A DNA stretch of 64,000 nt from the IMG/VR virus record IMGVR_UViG_3300025889_000092, positions 17,808-81,807 of that record; one strand, 5' to 3'. The DNA comes from a virus. How positions within the stretch are numbered: position 1 is the stretch's first letter; each line of letters opens with the position of its first letter. Shown here piece by piece: positions 31,643 to 39,956 of the stretch. The notes beneath the pieces are model-generated. The model was not told the DNA's origin. It ran no database searches and saw nothing but the letters and a program-made list of their open reading frames with translations. The position numbers and the translations under genes are program-made.

Positions 31643-32733
31643 TGTCTAACCGTTGGGAACGCGGTCAATCACCGCCGTATACGCTTTCTCGGCTTACGAC
31701 CGGGGGCACTGTAATTGCGAGTAGCACCGCTCTCGAGAGTTCCCAAACGGGTAATTCTCAACTTTCTATTGCCGGTCAAATTGTTCCTTATTTCAACTCT
31801 GTTTTCCATCAAGGTGACGGTGAAGCGGCTGTCTCTGGTTATGTTACCCCTAGTGGCCAAACTTTAAGCCGCACTAATTACGCAGCGCTATACGGACGCA
31901 TTTCGACTACTTGGGGAGTAGGGGACGGAGTCAATACCTTTAATGTTCCCAAAGTTGATGGCGGCGTAAGTTTGCAATGCGCTACAGCTCCTTCAGTTCC
32001 TAAACCTGTCGGTACTGTTTCTTCTGGCACCTTCCCGGTTCATACTCATAACATTCTTATAGCGCCTAGTCCTGCATACAATTGCCCCTATATACCTAAT
32101 TTTGGCGGCCCTAATGGGTTCGATCCGACTGGAAACAACGAAATTTACCCCTCGACTAGAACCGTTAATCCTATTCCCGTCAGCAACCCGAACCCACTAT
32201 CAATAAATGCAAACTCCCGCATGATCGGGACCCTTTCGGCTACCGCACTGGCTGTTCAGGATTCTAATGTTCTTCCGATAGGAACGATCATTGGTTACAT
32301 AGGTACGTCTACTAACTGGGATAATACTGTTTACCCTTGGCTTCTTTGCGACGGTTCCGCGTATCAACGCGCTGATTATCCAGCTCTTTATGCACTGTGG
32401 GGAACTACGTTCGGCTCCTCTTCATCTACAAATTTTTTAGTTCCTAATTTACAAGGAAGATTTATATACCACGGTAACCAGTACACTGGTCAGTATGAAA
32501 GTTTGTCAATTAATCCATCTACGATATTTCAAAATATTGGCGAGATGATGCCCCAGCATATTCACGCTCTCAGTAGCCCTCGTAGTATTGCAGCTAACGA
32601 TACTCGACAGAAAAACCCAGCTAGCACTGGTTCTGACGGTGCCCCTGTGCTTGTTAGTACCGTAAGCACTGGACCGGGAACCCAGTCTGTACCCGGTAAT
32701 GCTTCTGTTCTTTGGCTGGTGAAGGCGTCATGA
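31642..32733 (+). CDS. Tail collar-domain fibre protein (two collar domains)
   Basis: 363 residues. Two phage tail collar-like (PF07484-type) units: residues about 50-115 (SGYVTPSGQTLSRTNYAALY ... WGVGDGVNTFNVPKV) and about 213-280 (LPIGTIIGYIGTSTNW ... LLCDGSAYQRADYPALYALW ... FLVPNLQGRFIYHG). Collar domains occur at fibre ends and knobs. Overlaps the next start as ATGA. Confidence 0.75.
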   Translation: MSNRWERGQSPPYTLSRLTTGGTVIASSTALESSQTGNSQLSIAGQIVPYFNSVFHQGDGEAAVSGYVTPSGQTLSRTNYAALYGRISTTWGVGDGVNTFNVPKVDGGVSLQCATAPSVPKPVGTVSSGTFPVHTHNILIAPSPAYNCPYIPNFGGPNGFDPTGNNEIYPSTRTVNPIPVSNPNPLSINANSRMIGTLSATALAVQDSNVLPIGTIIGYIGTSTNWDNTVYPWLLCDGSAYQRADYPALYALWGTTFGSSSSTNFLVPNLQGRFIYHGNQYTGQYESLSINPSTIFQNIGEMMPQHIHALSSPRSIAANDTRQKNPASTGSDGAPVLVSTVSTGPGTQSVPGNASVLWLVKAS

Positions 32734-33269
32734 TTATTGGAGCCCTTATTACAGTTGCCTGGGACACAGGCGGCAACATTTTTACCGATGCTTTGGGTCG
32801 ATTGTGGAAACGACCTGACGGGTCTTCTCTTTTAATTGCGGATTATCCTGATCTCTATGCCGTTATTGGAACTCGTTATGGTAGCGCTACAGCTTTAGAT
32901 TTTAAGCTCCCTAATTTCACCACACGTTTTGTACGTGGCTGGGATCCAGCAGCATCAATTGATGTTGATGCCGCATCAAGGACGATTCCTGGCCCAGGAG
33001 CCACAAGTGCGGACGCTGGTACTGTACAACCTGAGATCGTACGGACACACTCTCACTATGGTTTTGATGCGGGTCGGTTTGTTAGGACTGACATTCCCGG
33101 CACCTGGGCCGACCCAGGAGCCGTTAATGTATATGGTTCAGGACCCAATTTTCCGAGTCCTACAACCGCTACAACTATTAGCGGGTATACAACCAACCGT
33201 GTGAATTACACCCCTGACGGCTTCAAGCCTTATCATATGGTTGTAGACTTCTTAATCAGAATAAAGTAA
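32730..33269 (+). CDS. Tail collar-domain fibre protein
   Basis: 179 residues from ATG 32730, which overlaps the preceding TGA. Third collar-like unit: GRLWKRPDGSSLLIADYPDL ... YAVIGTRYGSATALDFKLPN ... FTTRFVRGWDP. C-terminus PDGFKPYHMVVDFLIRIK resembles the end of other phage collar proteins. Likely a tip or accessory fibre. Overlaps the next gene as TAATG. Confidence 0.7.
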   Translation: MIIGALITVAWDTGGNIFTDALGRLWKRPDGSSLLIADYPDLYAVIGTRYGSATALDFKLPNFTTRFVRGWDPAASIDVDAASRTIPGPGATSADAGTVQPEIVRTHSHYGFDAGRFVRTDIPGTWADPGAVNVYGSGPNFPSPTTATTISGYTTNRVNYTPDGFKPYHMVVDFLIRIK

Positions 33270-33796
33270 TGACTACTTTTTTCCGCAAAGGAGAGCAACC
33301 GAGTCCTCTTCCGGATGTCTATACCGATGATTCCGGCACAAGCTATACCAACCTCTATAGCTTATCCGAGGCACAGCTTAATTTATTAGGTTTTTATAAG
33401 GGCGCTGATGCACCTATTTTGAGTGATTTATTCCACTCTTTTGCCGAGTGGAGTTTACAAGATGAACAGTGGGAAATTCGTGATCGTATTTATGACGATC
33501 GTTTGAATATTTTTACCGGCATGATTAACGATCACGTTAATCAGTGGCGTAAAATTATGCGTACATTTGAACTTCAAGTACTTACAGGGGATTATGAAAC
33601 CGAAGCAGATCTCCAAAAGCTTAAAGATTCTATTACCTGGGTTAAACAAAAAATAGTTTCTTTAGAAAACATAACGTACAGGAACTGGCAGGAACCCAGC
33701 GTGGCTGGCTTTGCTTCTGACCAGGACTATAATCCAGAAGCATTCAACTTCATGGATAATGAGCCTGAACCCTCCTTCAGTAGAGTTGGAAGCTGA
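33269..33796 (+). CDS. Hypothetical tail-associated protein
   Basis: 175 residues. Alpha-helical with aromatic-rich stretches (FHSFAEWSLQDEQWEIRDRI, ITWVKQKIVSLENITYRNWQ). No family recognised. The operon position after three collar units suggests a fibre chaperone or attachment protein. Its end overlaps the next gene by 38 bases. Confidence 0.5.
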   Translation: MTTFFRKGEQPSPLPDVYTDDSGTSYTNLYSLSEAQLNLLGFYKGADAPILSDLFHSFAEWSLQDEQWEIRDRIYDDRLNIFTGMINDHVNQWRKIMRTFELQVLTGDYETEADLQKLKDSITWVKQKIVSLENITYRNWQEPSVAGFASDQDYNPEAFNFMDNEPEPSFSRVGS

Positions 33797-34385
33797 GCTT
33801 GAGGAGCTTTACGAAGCATTTATAAATTCTTATTTTTTTTCTGACGGTAAAGACAATTTCTTAGGTTATAGGAGTATGGATGTGGCTCCGTTTGTCTTGG
33901 AGCCACGTTCTTCTTTTTTACTTGAAATTCCTATAAAGTGCCCGATTTTATCTAATTTTTTGCAGGTCTATAAAAACCGCTATATGTGGTTTCAAGGGTC
34001 GTCTTGCGAACGTATTACTGCTGAGGACAGAAAGAGCTCGAAGTATAAACCTTTTTGGACAATTCTTGATAATTTTTTTGAAGATTCGGCTAGGCAGTAT
34101 CAACGTTTTTATAATTTACCTGATTTATACGGGATGTTTGAAACCTTTGACGTTTGTTCCACAGCTCAATCTCTAAATTTTACCTTTAATGGCATAATTG
34201 ATAACTATAAAATTGCCTGTTTAGTTAATTTCGGGAGTAGTGATCTATCTAACGTATTTATTAATTATCCCGACGTACAAATTAAGTCCAATTTTTTATA
34301 CTTATTTCCTTCTTCTTTTACACACAGTTTAAGCTCTAGTTTTTGTGCTGAAGAGATTTTTACATTATTAGGAGGGTTCGCATGA
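33759..34385 (+). CDS. Hypothetical protein, possible degenerate beta-helix oxygenase fold
   Basis: 208 residues from ATG 33759, chosen because the longer frame start at 33711 has no ribosome site. The end region IACLVNFGSSDLSNVFINYP then FLYLFPSSFTHSLSSS resembles the distal half of a 2-oxoglutarate dioxygenase (LFPS..FTHS), but no HxD motif is seen. It overlaps the true dioxygenase gene by ATGA. Perhaps an inactive paralogue; weak call. Confidence 0.4.
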   Translation: MSLNPPSVELEAELEELYEAFINSYFFSDGKDNFLGYRSMDVAPFVLEPRSSFLLEIPIKCPILSNFLQVYKNRYMWFQGSSCERITAEDRKSSKYKPFWTILDNFFEDSARQYQRFYNLPDLYGMFETFDVCSTAQSLNFTFNGIIDNYKIACLVNFGSSDLSNVFINYPDVQIKSNFLYLFPSSFTHSLSSSFCAEEIFTLLGGFA

Positions 34386-34996
34386 AAAGTTTAAATTTGA
34401 CTCGATTAAAACAAGCCCCTAATTTAAAATCCTACATTCGCTATTCTGAAAACTTTTGTTCGCTACATTTTTGTGAAAAATTAATTAAAGAAAGTAAGCA
34501 CAGACGAGATAATCACTCTGTCGTGGGAGGGAATGTAAAAAACACAAATATTCGTGATGCATGCGACATTAGTTTTTCCTTTGAAGATCCTCTACGGAAT
34601 GAACTTGAACAGTACTTTACTGAACAGATGCTGGCTTATGTAGAAGCTTATGAGTTTACGGCTTTGAACACCGATCAACTTTTTCCAGAAATTTGTATTG
34701 TATCGTATAACAATCAGAGGGGCTACATACCTCATGTAGACGCTAATAGACCTTTTAACGAAAAAAAACAAACTCGTTTTATAAGTATTGTTGCGTACTT
34801 TAATGATGACTACACAGGAGGCGATGTTTATTTTCCAAATATCGGTGTTTCTTTTAAACCTAAACAGGGTTCTTGTTTAATTTTTCCGAGTGACGACCTC
34901 TTTGTTCACGGAGTGAAACCTGTGAGGGGGTTTAAACTTATATCACCTTGTTGGTTTCACAGTAAAGTTACTGGTATCAATCCATTCGGCTTTTGA
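34382..34996 (+). CDS. 2-oxoglutarate/Fe(II)-dependent dioxygenase
   Basis: 204 residues. Full ligand set: H118-x-D120 in YIPHVDANRPF, distal H176 in LFVHGVKP, and R182 in VRGFKLISPCWF for 2-oxoglutarate. Between them AYFNDDYTGGDVYFPNIGVS and KPKQGSCLIFP are the classic beta-helix strands. Prolyl/lysyl hydroxylase-like; cyanophages often carry such genes but substrates are mostly unknown. Overlaps the previous gene as ATGA and the convergent minus gene by 54 bases. Confidence 0.75.
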   Translation: MKSLNLTRLKQAPNLKSYIRYSENFCSLHFCEKLIKESKHRRDNHSVVGGNVKNTNIRDACDISFSFEDPLRNELEQYFTEQMLAYVEAYEFTALNTDQLFPEICIVSYNNQRGYIPHVDANRPFNEKKQTRFISIVAYFNDDYTGGDVYFPNIGVSFKPKQGSCLIFPSDDLFVHGVKPVRGFKLISPCWFHSKVTGINPFGF

Positions 34997-35461
34997 GCAG
35001 AACTTAAGTTCAAACATAAGTATATTTTGCGGCGTATCAGGCTTTAATTTTAAACCTTTTTTACATAAGATTAAGTCTCCTGCAGAGTACTGTATTGCTG
35101 CGTCGTCTTCAAGATTATTATCTATTACTATAGTTGCTTTACTTGTTTCGCATTTAGTTCTGGTTCTTAGAATTACAAATCCGGTGTAATCGTATTCTGC
35201 CTCCAATACTGCAGCTTTACAGTGCGTAAGTTTATTGATTTTTACAGTAGTTTCTGTTAAAGAATATATATTCATAGACGCAATGTTTGACACTATATTT
35301 TTCTCTTCTTCTGTTAGGTCTAAGTCGTCTTTTCTAAGAGATATAAATTGACACAATTGCCTATCTAGTAGACGGTTGTACGTAATATAAGGTTCGGATT
35401 CGAGCTTATCGAATTCGAGCTCCGAGCTTACAAACGGAATACAAGCTCCCGACCAGGGCAT
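34943..35461 (-). CDS. Hypothetical protein, beta-helix-like
   Basis: 172 residues on the minus strand. The C-terminal half LEAEYDYTGFVILRTRTKCE ... DLILCKKGLKLKPDTPQNIL is beta-rich and laid out like a cupin/dioxygenase barrel, but the metal ligands are absent. The last 54 coding bases run antisense to the dioxygenase gene. No confident family. Confidence 0.45.
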   Translation of the reverse strand: MPWSGACIPFVSSELEFDKLESEPYITYNRLLDRQLCQFISLRKDDLDLTEEEKNIVSNIASMNIYSLTETTVKINKLTHCKAAVLEAEYDYTGFVILRTRTKCETSKATIVIDNNLEDDAAIQYSAGDLILCKKGLKLKPDTPQNILMFELKFCSKAEWIDTSNFTVKPTR

Positions 35462-35478
35462 CTGTTCTTAGTTGCACT

Positions 35479-36024
35479 ATGGAAATTCTAACCTTAGGTA
35501 CTCAAAAAATAGGACATCAAAATTTAACTATTGAGGAGAGCGACGCTCTTTTGAGCTTGTGCTTAAATGACGAGGACCAGTGGGACAACAGCCCTTTTCT
35601 TGCGGGGGTAGTTACTTCGCAAATAGCCCTTAGTGATTGTGACGCTATTTTGTCTCTCCTGAAGAATAAGATAAGCGTTTATGCGCGTTCCCAAGGAATG
35701 CCTTTAACTTTTTCTTTAAAAAAATGCTGGTATAACGTTATGAGACCAGGGGATTTTAATCCCCTGCACGATCACTCGGGTGATCTCTCTTTTATAGTTA
35801 CTTTTGAAGCTTCACAGGAGCTCCGTGAAGAGCAAAAACAAAACGATCACCCAGGACAGCTGTGGTTTTACGCACCTTCTTTTTATGGCACGATTGTAGG
35901 GCTAAAAGCTTCGACTGAAGGATCAAATTTTTACATATTTAACTCGACATTGGATCATGCTGTATACCCCTTTAGAAGCGAGACCTTACGTTATTCTTTA
36001 GCAGGTAATTTAGTCTTTAATTAG
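35479..36024 (+). CDS. Putative 2-oxoglutarate/Fe(II) oxygenase (2OG-FeII_Oxy_5-like)
   Basis: 181 residues. MRPGDFNPLHDHSGDLSFIV gives H97 and H99, STLDHAVYPFRSETLRYSLA gives H160 and R171; the [N]-x-H-x-H-[S] ... P-S-x-x-H/D-H-x-V pattern and final SLAGN resemble the 2OG-FeII_Oxy_5 family often found in cyanophages. Starts 18 bases after the divergent minus gene. Substrate unknown. Confidence 0.65.
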   Translation: MEILTLGTQKIGHQNLTIEESDALLSLCLNDEDQWDNSPFLAGVVTSQIALSDCDAILSLLKNKISVYARSQGMPLTFSLKKCWYNVMRPGDFNPLHDHSGDLSFIVTFEASQELREEQKQNDHPGQLWFYAPSFYGTIVGLKASTEGSNFYIFNSTLDHAVYPFRSETLRYSLAGNLVFN

Positions 36025-36082
36025 CGTTTTTCTCATTTAAATTTTCGCGACTAAACTTAATTGGATTTTATGACTTACCTCG

Positions 36083-36424
36083 TTGGACCTCAAGCACTTT
36101 ACTTTAGATCTTATTGGTGCTGATAAAACCTTGTTAGATGATGAGGACTATATACGTTCAATCTTAAAAAAAGCAATCGGAAAAGCCAACGCTTCACTTA
36201 TACAGTTACGAAGCCATAAATTCGATCCTCAAGGTCTCACTGCTTTTGCGATTCTTGCAGAATCTCACGTATCTATACACACATGGCCCGAAATTAATTT
36301 TGCCGCCGTGGACTTTTTTACTTGCGGAGAGCACACCAAACCAGAGGAAGCGTGTGAGTATATTTCATCAGCATTGAAAGCTAAGTCGCACAGTATATTC
36401 TTTGTCGAAAGATTTTCTCCATAA
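36083..36424 (+). CDS. speD: S-adenosylmethionine decarboxylase proenzyme
   Basis: 113 residues, the small bacterial SpeD form. FAILAESHVSIHTWPE is the signature: self-cleavage between E60 and S61 makes the pyruvoyl cofactor; H66 and C81 (FFTCG) are the processing and catalytic residues, all present. Produces decarboxylated SAM for spermidine synthesis in the host cytoplasm; frequent in cyanophages. The start is a TTG (MDLKHFTLDLI) because a stop lies in frame upstream and no ATG is available. Confidence 0.9.
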   Translation: MDLKHFTLDLIGADKTLLDDEDYIRSILKKAIGKANASLIQLRSHKFDPQGLTAFAILAESHVSIHTWPEINFAAVDFFTCGEHTKPEEACEYISSALKAKSHSIFFVERFSP

Positions 36425-36482
36425 TTCCTTCTTATTTACGTATTGCATCTGACTAAAATAAAATAAACTTGCGCACAGATTT

Positions 36483-36914
36483 GTGAGCGAGTCTGATTTA
36501 GTCTTTAACCTTCAGTGTCTCCAGAGACGTACTGCAAGGAAACGTTTCCGTAAAGATATTCTCGACGCTTGGAATAATTTTTGCGCCTATTGCGGTTCAG
36601 ATCGCGCTTACACCCTCGATCATATAGTACCAAGGGCCAAGGGCGGTTCGACCAAGCGAGGTAATCTGCTTGCATGCTGCCCTACCTGTAACCTTCAAAA
36701 GTCCGACACCGAGTGGCTCCTCTGGTTTAGATCGCAGACTTTTTGGGATCACGAACGTGAGCTCACTATCTGGAACTGGCTGAGCTACAACCACGAAAGT
36801 AATATTGCTGCTCGCGAATACGAAGAAGCGTGCCGAGAGCCCTTAAAACTCCCGGCACACGACGAGATTGAAGAGGAATCAACGCTTAGCGAGCTTGGAG
36901 ATGATGCCAGCTAA
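36483..36914 (+). CDS. HNH endonuclease
   Basis: 143 residues from GTG 36483. CAYCGSDRAYTLDHIVPRAK then GGSTKRGNLLACCPTCNLQK is a complete HNH site with the two zinc-binding CxxC pairs and DHIVP. The C-terminus is acidic and helical. Could be a free-standing homing endonuclease or a packaging-associated nuclease. It converges on the holin-like gene and overlaps its end by 36 bases. Confidence 0.85.
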   Translation: MSESDLVFNLQCLQRRTARKRFRKDILDAWNNFCAYCGSDRAYTLDHIVPRAKGGSTKRGNLLACCPTCNLQKSDTEWLLWFRSQTFWDHERELTIWNWLSYNHESNIAAREYEEACREPLKLPAHDEIEEESTLSELGDDAS

Positions 36915-37067
36915 CATCTCGATGATTCGATAGTACTTAGCGACAGCCTCGTCGTCCTTGGGGGTAGGAGTCAAGTTCACGATGGTGAGTGCGAGTGCAT
37001 GCACCGCAAACATGATCGCGAGGATTTGTTGAGCGTGGGCAATAAATTGATCCATGGTGTCTAACAC
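36879..37067 (-). CDS. Small membrane protein, holin-like
   Basis: 62 residues with one clear membrane span (ILAIMFAVHALALTIVNL, about 15-32) and a C-terminal amphipathic helix with basic end (ISKLAKR). The PTPKDDEAVAKYYRIIEMLA segment resembles small phage holins of cyanophages. It lies in the lysis region ahead of the endolysin, though on the opposite strand. Confidence 0.55.
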   Translation of the reverse strand: MLDTMDQFIAHAQQILAIMFAVHALALTIVNLTPTPKDDEAVAKYYRIIEMLAGIISKLAKR

Positions 37068-37076
37068 CTTCTGGAT

Positions 37077-37400
37077 TTAGTTTAAAGGATCCCGTTTGAA
37101 ATTACTTTTTATTTCTATCGCTCCACCTAGAAGTTCTTGTGCCTTGGATCCGTCTGGCTCGTGCTCGACTACTAAGAATTTGGGAAGCTCTTGTCCCTCC
37201 CAGTACTTTTTTAGCTGTTCTGCTTCTCTATCTACATCTTTTAAAGTAAGCTCGACCTTCCAAAGTATCCAGTCGTGCCTACAGTAGTTTAAAACCATCC
37301 TTACAATTTTATTGTTTTTTATGCTCTTAAATTTATTTCTTAAAGTATATAAAACTTCGTACAATAAAGCGAACCAGATGTTGTACTCAGAATTTTCCAT
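37077..37400 (-). CDS. Hypothetical protein of the lysis region
   Basis: 107 residues. Trp/Lys-rich (RHDWILWKVELTLKDVDREA, YWEGQELPKFLVVEHEPDGS). No family recognised. It shares an operon with two membrane proteins: the upstream gene overlaps it by 14 bases and the holin-like gene follows after 9 bases. Might be a lysis accessory. Confidence 0.45.
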   Translation of the reverse strand: MENSEYNIWFALLYEVLYTLRNKFKSIKNNKIVRMVLNYCRHDWILWKVELTLKDVDREAEQLKKYWEGQELPKFLVVEHEPDGSKAQELLGGAIEIKSNFKRDPLN

Positions 37401-37656
37401 TTACTTTACTCATTATTAGTTGATCTAGTTTGTCATCAATATGATTTAATCGATCTTTGATTTCACTTAATCCTGTATTTAAGTCGTTCTTAGAAGCGTA
37501 AGTTAAGGGGATTGCGTTTATATCCTGTTCAATACAGTCTATTCTTCTATTTATGTTTTTAAATCTGTCGTTTAGAACGCCCTGACGCTGTTGGTGAGAC
37601 CACGTCATAAGCCCAATAGCCGTTGCCAGAATAGCTACTACAGCTTCAGCACCCAC
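37387..37656 (-). CDS. Membrane-anchored coiled-coil protein (spanin/holin accessory?)
   Basis: 89 residues: an N-terminal hydrophobic anchor (AVVAILATAIGLMTWS) followed by a continuous heptad-like coiled coil (NRRIDCIEQDINAIP, LSEIKDRLNHIDDKLDQLI). This N-in membrane plus coiled-coil shape is typical of XhlA-like haemolysins and inner spanins. It is the first gene of the minus-strand lysis unit. Confidence 0.5.
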   Translation of the reverse strand: MGAEAVVAILATAIGLMTWSHQQRQGVLNDRFKNINRRIDCIEQDINAIPLTYASKNDLNTGLSEIKDRLNHIDDKLDQLIMSKVNGKF

Positions 37657-37717
37657 AGTCGTTTTGTCTCTCTTGTAATTTTAATAGAGCCCATAACTAA
37701 TCAGTAGGAATTTTTCG

Positions 37718-37729
37718 TTTAAACTAAAG
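37718..37729 (+). promoter_or_regulatory. TTTAAACTAAAG motif, candidate phage promoter
   Basis: Third copy of the TTTAAACTA element, 20 bases before the start at 37750 and in the divergent gap between the minus lysis genes and the + unit leading to the endolysin. Confidence 0.4.
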
Positions 37730-37749
37730 ATATCTAACAGCCGCACATC

Positions 37750-38148
37750 ATGGCACAAACTACTTTTAACCGTGAATTAGGTGCTGCGCCTGCGGGTATA
37801 AGTCGGTTTGGGCAGGTTCGCACTGAGGATGGTTTGAACGTAACTGTTGATAGCTACCGAGCTTTTGCTGGTGATGGTAAATATCCCCTCTCGGATGTTT
37901 ACACCATCACTTACGGCGCAACTGGAACTGCCACTTTCCTCTTGGACGCGGAAGCTTTCGGTGTGACGGGCTTTACCATCGTGGGCTCTGATGGCGTTTC
38001 TGACGGTTCATATACCGCTCCGAAAACCAGCCGTCGCCAAAGTGGCGGGGTGGGCATCTCGGCTTCTTCCGGCGATACAGCAACTCTTTATGTGCATCGC
38101 TCCGACCGTAGTGCATCTGAGTATCGCATGACCATGTTGGTCGCTTAA
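37750..38148 (+). CDS. Hypothetical beta-rich protein
   Basis: 132 residues, Gly/Ser/Thr/Ala-rich with Ala/Val strands (VYTITYGATGTATFLLDAEA, GVGISASSGDTATLYVHR). First gene after the TTTAAACTAAAG motif, ahead of the endolysin. Looks like a virion component. No family recognised. Confidence 0.5.
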   Translation: MAQTTFNRELGAAPAGISRFGQVRTEDGLNVTVDSYRAFAGDGKYPLSDVYTITYGATGTATFLLDAEAFGVTGFTIVGSDGVSDGSYTAPKTSRRQSGGVGISASSGDTATLYVHRSDRSASEYRMTMLVA

Positions 38149-38212
38149 TTTATAAAGTTTTCACCCATTTTTGATCGGTTTTTGCCAAAGTAATTGAGGT
38201 TAAAGCCGATCA

Positions 38213-39445
38213 ATGGGGCTCTCGCAGCGCGGACTTGATTTAATAAAACACTTCGAAGGTTTGCGCCTTACTGCTTATAAATGCAGTGCGGGTGTCGACA
38301 CGATCGGTTACGGACACACTGGTCCTGACGTTAAACCGGGCTTACGGATTACGCAGGAAGAAGCAGAAAAATTGCTGTGGAAGGACACCGAGAGCGCACA
38401 GCAAGCTGTAAATAGTTTCGTAAATATTAGATTAAATCAGAATGAGTACGATGCTTTAGTTTCCTTCGTTTTCAACGTAGGCCCTAGTGCGTTTGTAAGC
38501 AGCACACTCCTCAGACTTTTAAATTCGGGTGCGGAGCGTAATATCGTTGCGGGCGAGTTTGCGCGATGGGTTAAAGCCGGTGGCGATAAAGCAGTTCCAG
38601 GACTGGTTAGGAGACGCCAGAAAGAAAAGGAGCTATTTTTGGAACAAATTAAACACCCTCTCTTGGGCAAGTCCATCCTGGCCAATAGGGACACTTGGTT
38701 GAAACGCCAACCGATTGACTCTGGCAAGCTTCCGGCTGAGCAAAAACTCTTTGTGCCGAAAGGTGCTGCCTGGCAGTGGACTGAGATTCGTATGTACGCT
38801 GGTGAGGCTCATCAAAGAGTCTTCCTGCAACAGCAACCAGATAAAGAATGGTGGTTTTATCCTGATCACTGGAAAATAATTAATGATGCGTCTACGGAAA
38901 CAGAGGTAACAGCCCCCTCTAAAGATATAAAACTTGATGTTCCCTATTACTCTCAGCGAGATAATTACAGAGATGCCAACCGCACCTGTTTTTCCAGCAG
39001 TTGTGCGATGTTGCTTAGCGGGCTGGACAAAAATGCCATCCGTAATGACGACGACTACATACGTGAAGTTTTTAAATTAGGGGACACTACAGATGCTTCA
39101 GTACAAATAGAAACCTTAGCTCATTTTGGAGTCGAGGCTAAATTCCTTACCTCAGGCAATTGGTCTAGCGTCGAGGATCAGCTCAAAAAAGGCGTACCTG
39201 TTCCTATTGGCATTCTTCATCACGGTTCCGTCAGTAACCCCAGCGGCGGAGGGCACTGGATCTGCGTGGTCGGCATCACTGCCGATCGCTCAAAATTATT
39301 AGTTCACGATCCTTGGGGTGAGCTTGACCTTGTTTCAGGGTCCTATGTGAGCCAGAACGGCAAATACAAGCTCTATTCGAAGAAAAATCTCGGTCCTCGA
39401 TGGATGGTCGAGGGAGAGGGGTCGGGTTGGCTCATAAAAGCTTGA
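38213..39445 (+). CDS. Two-domain endolysin: GH24 lysozyme plus C39-like peptidase
   Basis: 410 residues. Residues 1-145 are a T4-lysozyme type GH24 domain: HFEGLRLTAYKCSAGVDTIG gives the catalytic Glu and the TIGYGH motif, with ALVSFVFNVG and VPGLVRRRQKE further on. Residues about 240-410 resemble a C39-like peptidase: LDVPYYSQRDNY, Cys in RTCFSSSCAMLLSG, His in GGGHWICVVGI and Asp in LLVHDPWGE. Together they would cut glycan and peptide parts of peptidoglycan during lysis. No signal peptide, so a holin is needed; candidates lie just upstream on the other strand. Confidence 0.85.
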   Translation: MGLSQRGLDLIKHFEGLRLTAYKCSAGVDTIGYGHTGPDVKPGLRITQEEAEKLLWKDTESAQQAVNSFVNIRLNQNEYDALVSFVFNVGPSAFVSSTLLRLLNSGAERNIVAGEFARWVKAGGDKAVPGLVRRRQKEKELFLEQIKHPLLGKSILANRDTWLKRQPIDSGKLPAEQKLFVPKGAAWQWTEIRMYAGEAHQRVFLQQQPDKEWWFYPDHWKIINDASTETEVTAPSKDIKLDVPYYSQRDNYRDANRTCFSSSCAMLLSGLDKNAIRNDDDYIREVFKLGDTTDASVQIETLAHFGVEAKFLTSGNWSSVEDQLKKGVPVPIGILHHGSVSNPSGGGHWICVVGITADRSKLLVHDPWGELDLVSGSYVSQNGKYKLYSKKNLGPRWMVEGEGSGWLIKA

Positions 39446-39480
39446 ATCTGCCTTAAAATCATTTTCCCAGCCTTGCTCCG

Positions 39481-39717
39481 ATGGCGTTCAATTTAGAGGA
39501 CATCCTTCTCACATGGGACACCCAGTGGGAACAAGACAAAGCTGATTTCTTAGAGGAACTTTATGAGTTTTATTCCCCCGCAGACCACTGCTATACAGGG
39601 CTGTTTCAAAAATACCAGAAAGACCTTTGTCTATTTATACGGGATTGGCATCGGCTGCCTCCCGAAGATCTGCGATTTGGTAAGCCGTGGCTATTCCCTG
39701 TACCTACAATTATTTAA
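39481..39717 (+). CDS. Hypothetical protein, aromatic-rich
   Basis: 78 residues, rich in Trp, Tyr, Phe and Asp (TWDTQWEQDKADFLEELYEF, LFIRDWHRLPPEDLRF). It follows the endolysin by 35 bases and precedes the HNH gene in the same operon. No family recognised. Confidence 0.5.
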   Translation: MAFNLEDILLTWDTQWEQDKADFLEELYEFYSPADHCYTGLFQKYQKDLCLFIRDWHRLPPEDLRFGKPWLFPVPTII

Positions 39718-39731
39718 GAAGAAGTAACGCA

Positions 39732-39956
39732 ATGTCTGCTCGGGATTACAGAAAGGAATACGATGATTATCAAGGTAAACCTGAGCAGATAAAGCGTCGC
39801 TCGGCTCGCAACAAAGCTCGACGCCACCTAGAAAAACAAGGTCGTGTCAGTAAGGGGGACGGAAAGGAAGTAGATCACAAAGATCACAATCCCCTAAATA
39901 ATAGTGCTGCTAATATAAGAGTAAGATCCCGTTCTGCTAACCGGAGCGATCAATAG
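39732..39956 (+). CDS. HNH nuclease, short cyanophage form
   Basis: 74 residues from ATG 39732 with agaagaag upstream. SARDYRKEYDDYQGKPEQIK then RRSARNKARRHLEKQG and VDHKDHNPLNNSAANIRVRS match the small HNH-type protein often seen beside terminase or late genes in cyanophages; the DHKxHNPLxN is the active-site motif. May take part in DNA cleavage during packaging. Its stop is joined to the next start (TAGTG). Confidence 0.8.
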   Translation: MSARDYRKEYDDYQGKPEQIKRRSARNKARRHLEKQGRVSKGDGKEVDHKDHNPLNNSAANIRVRSRSANRSDQ

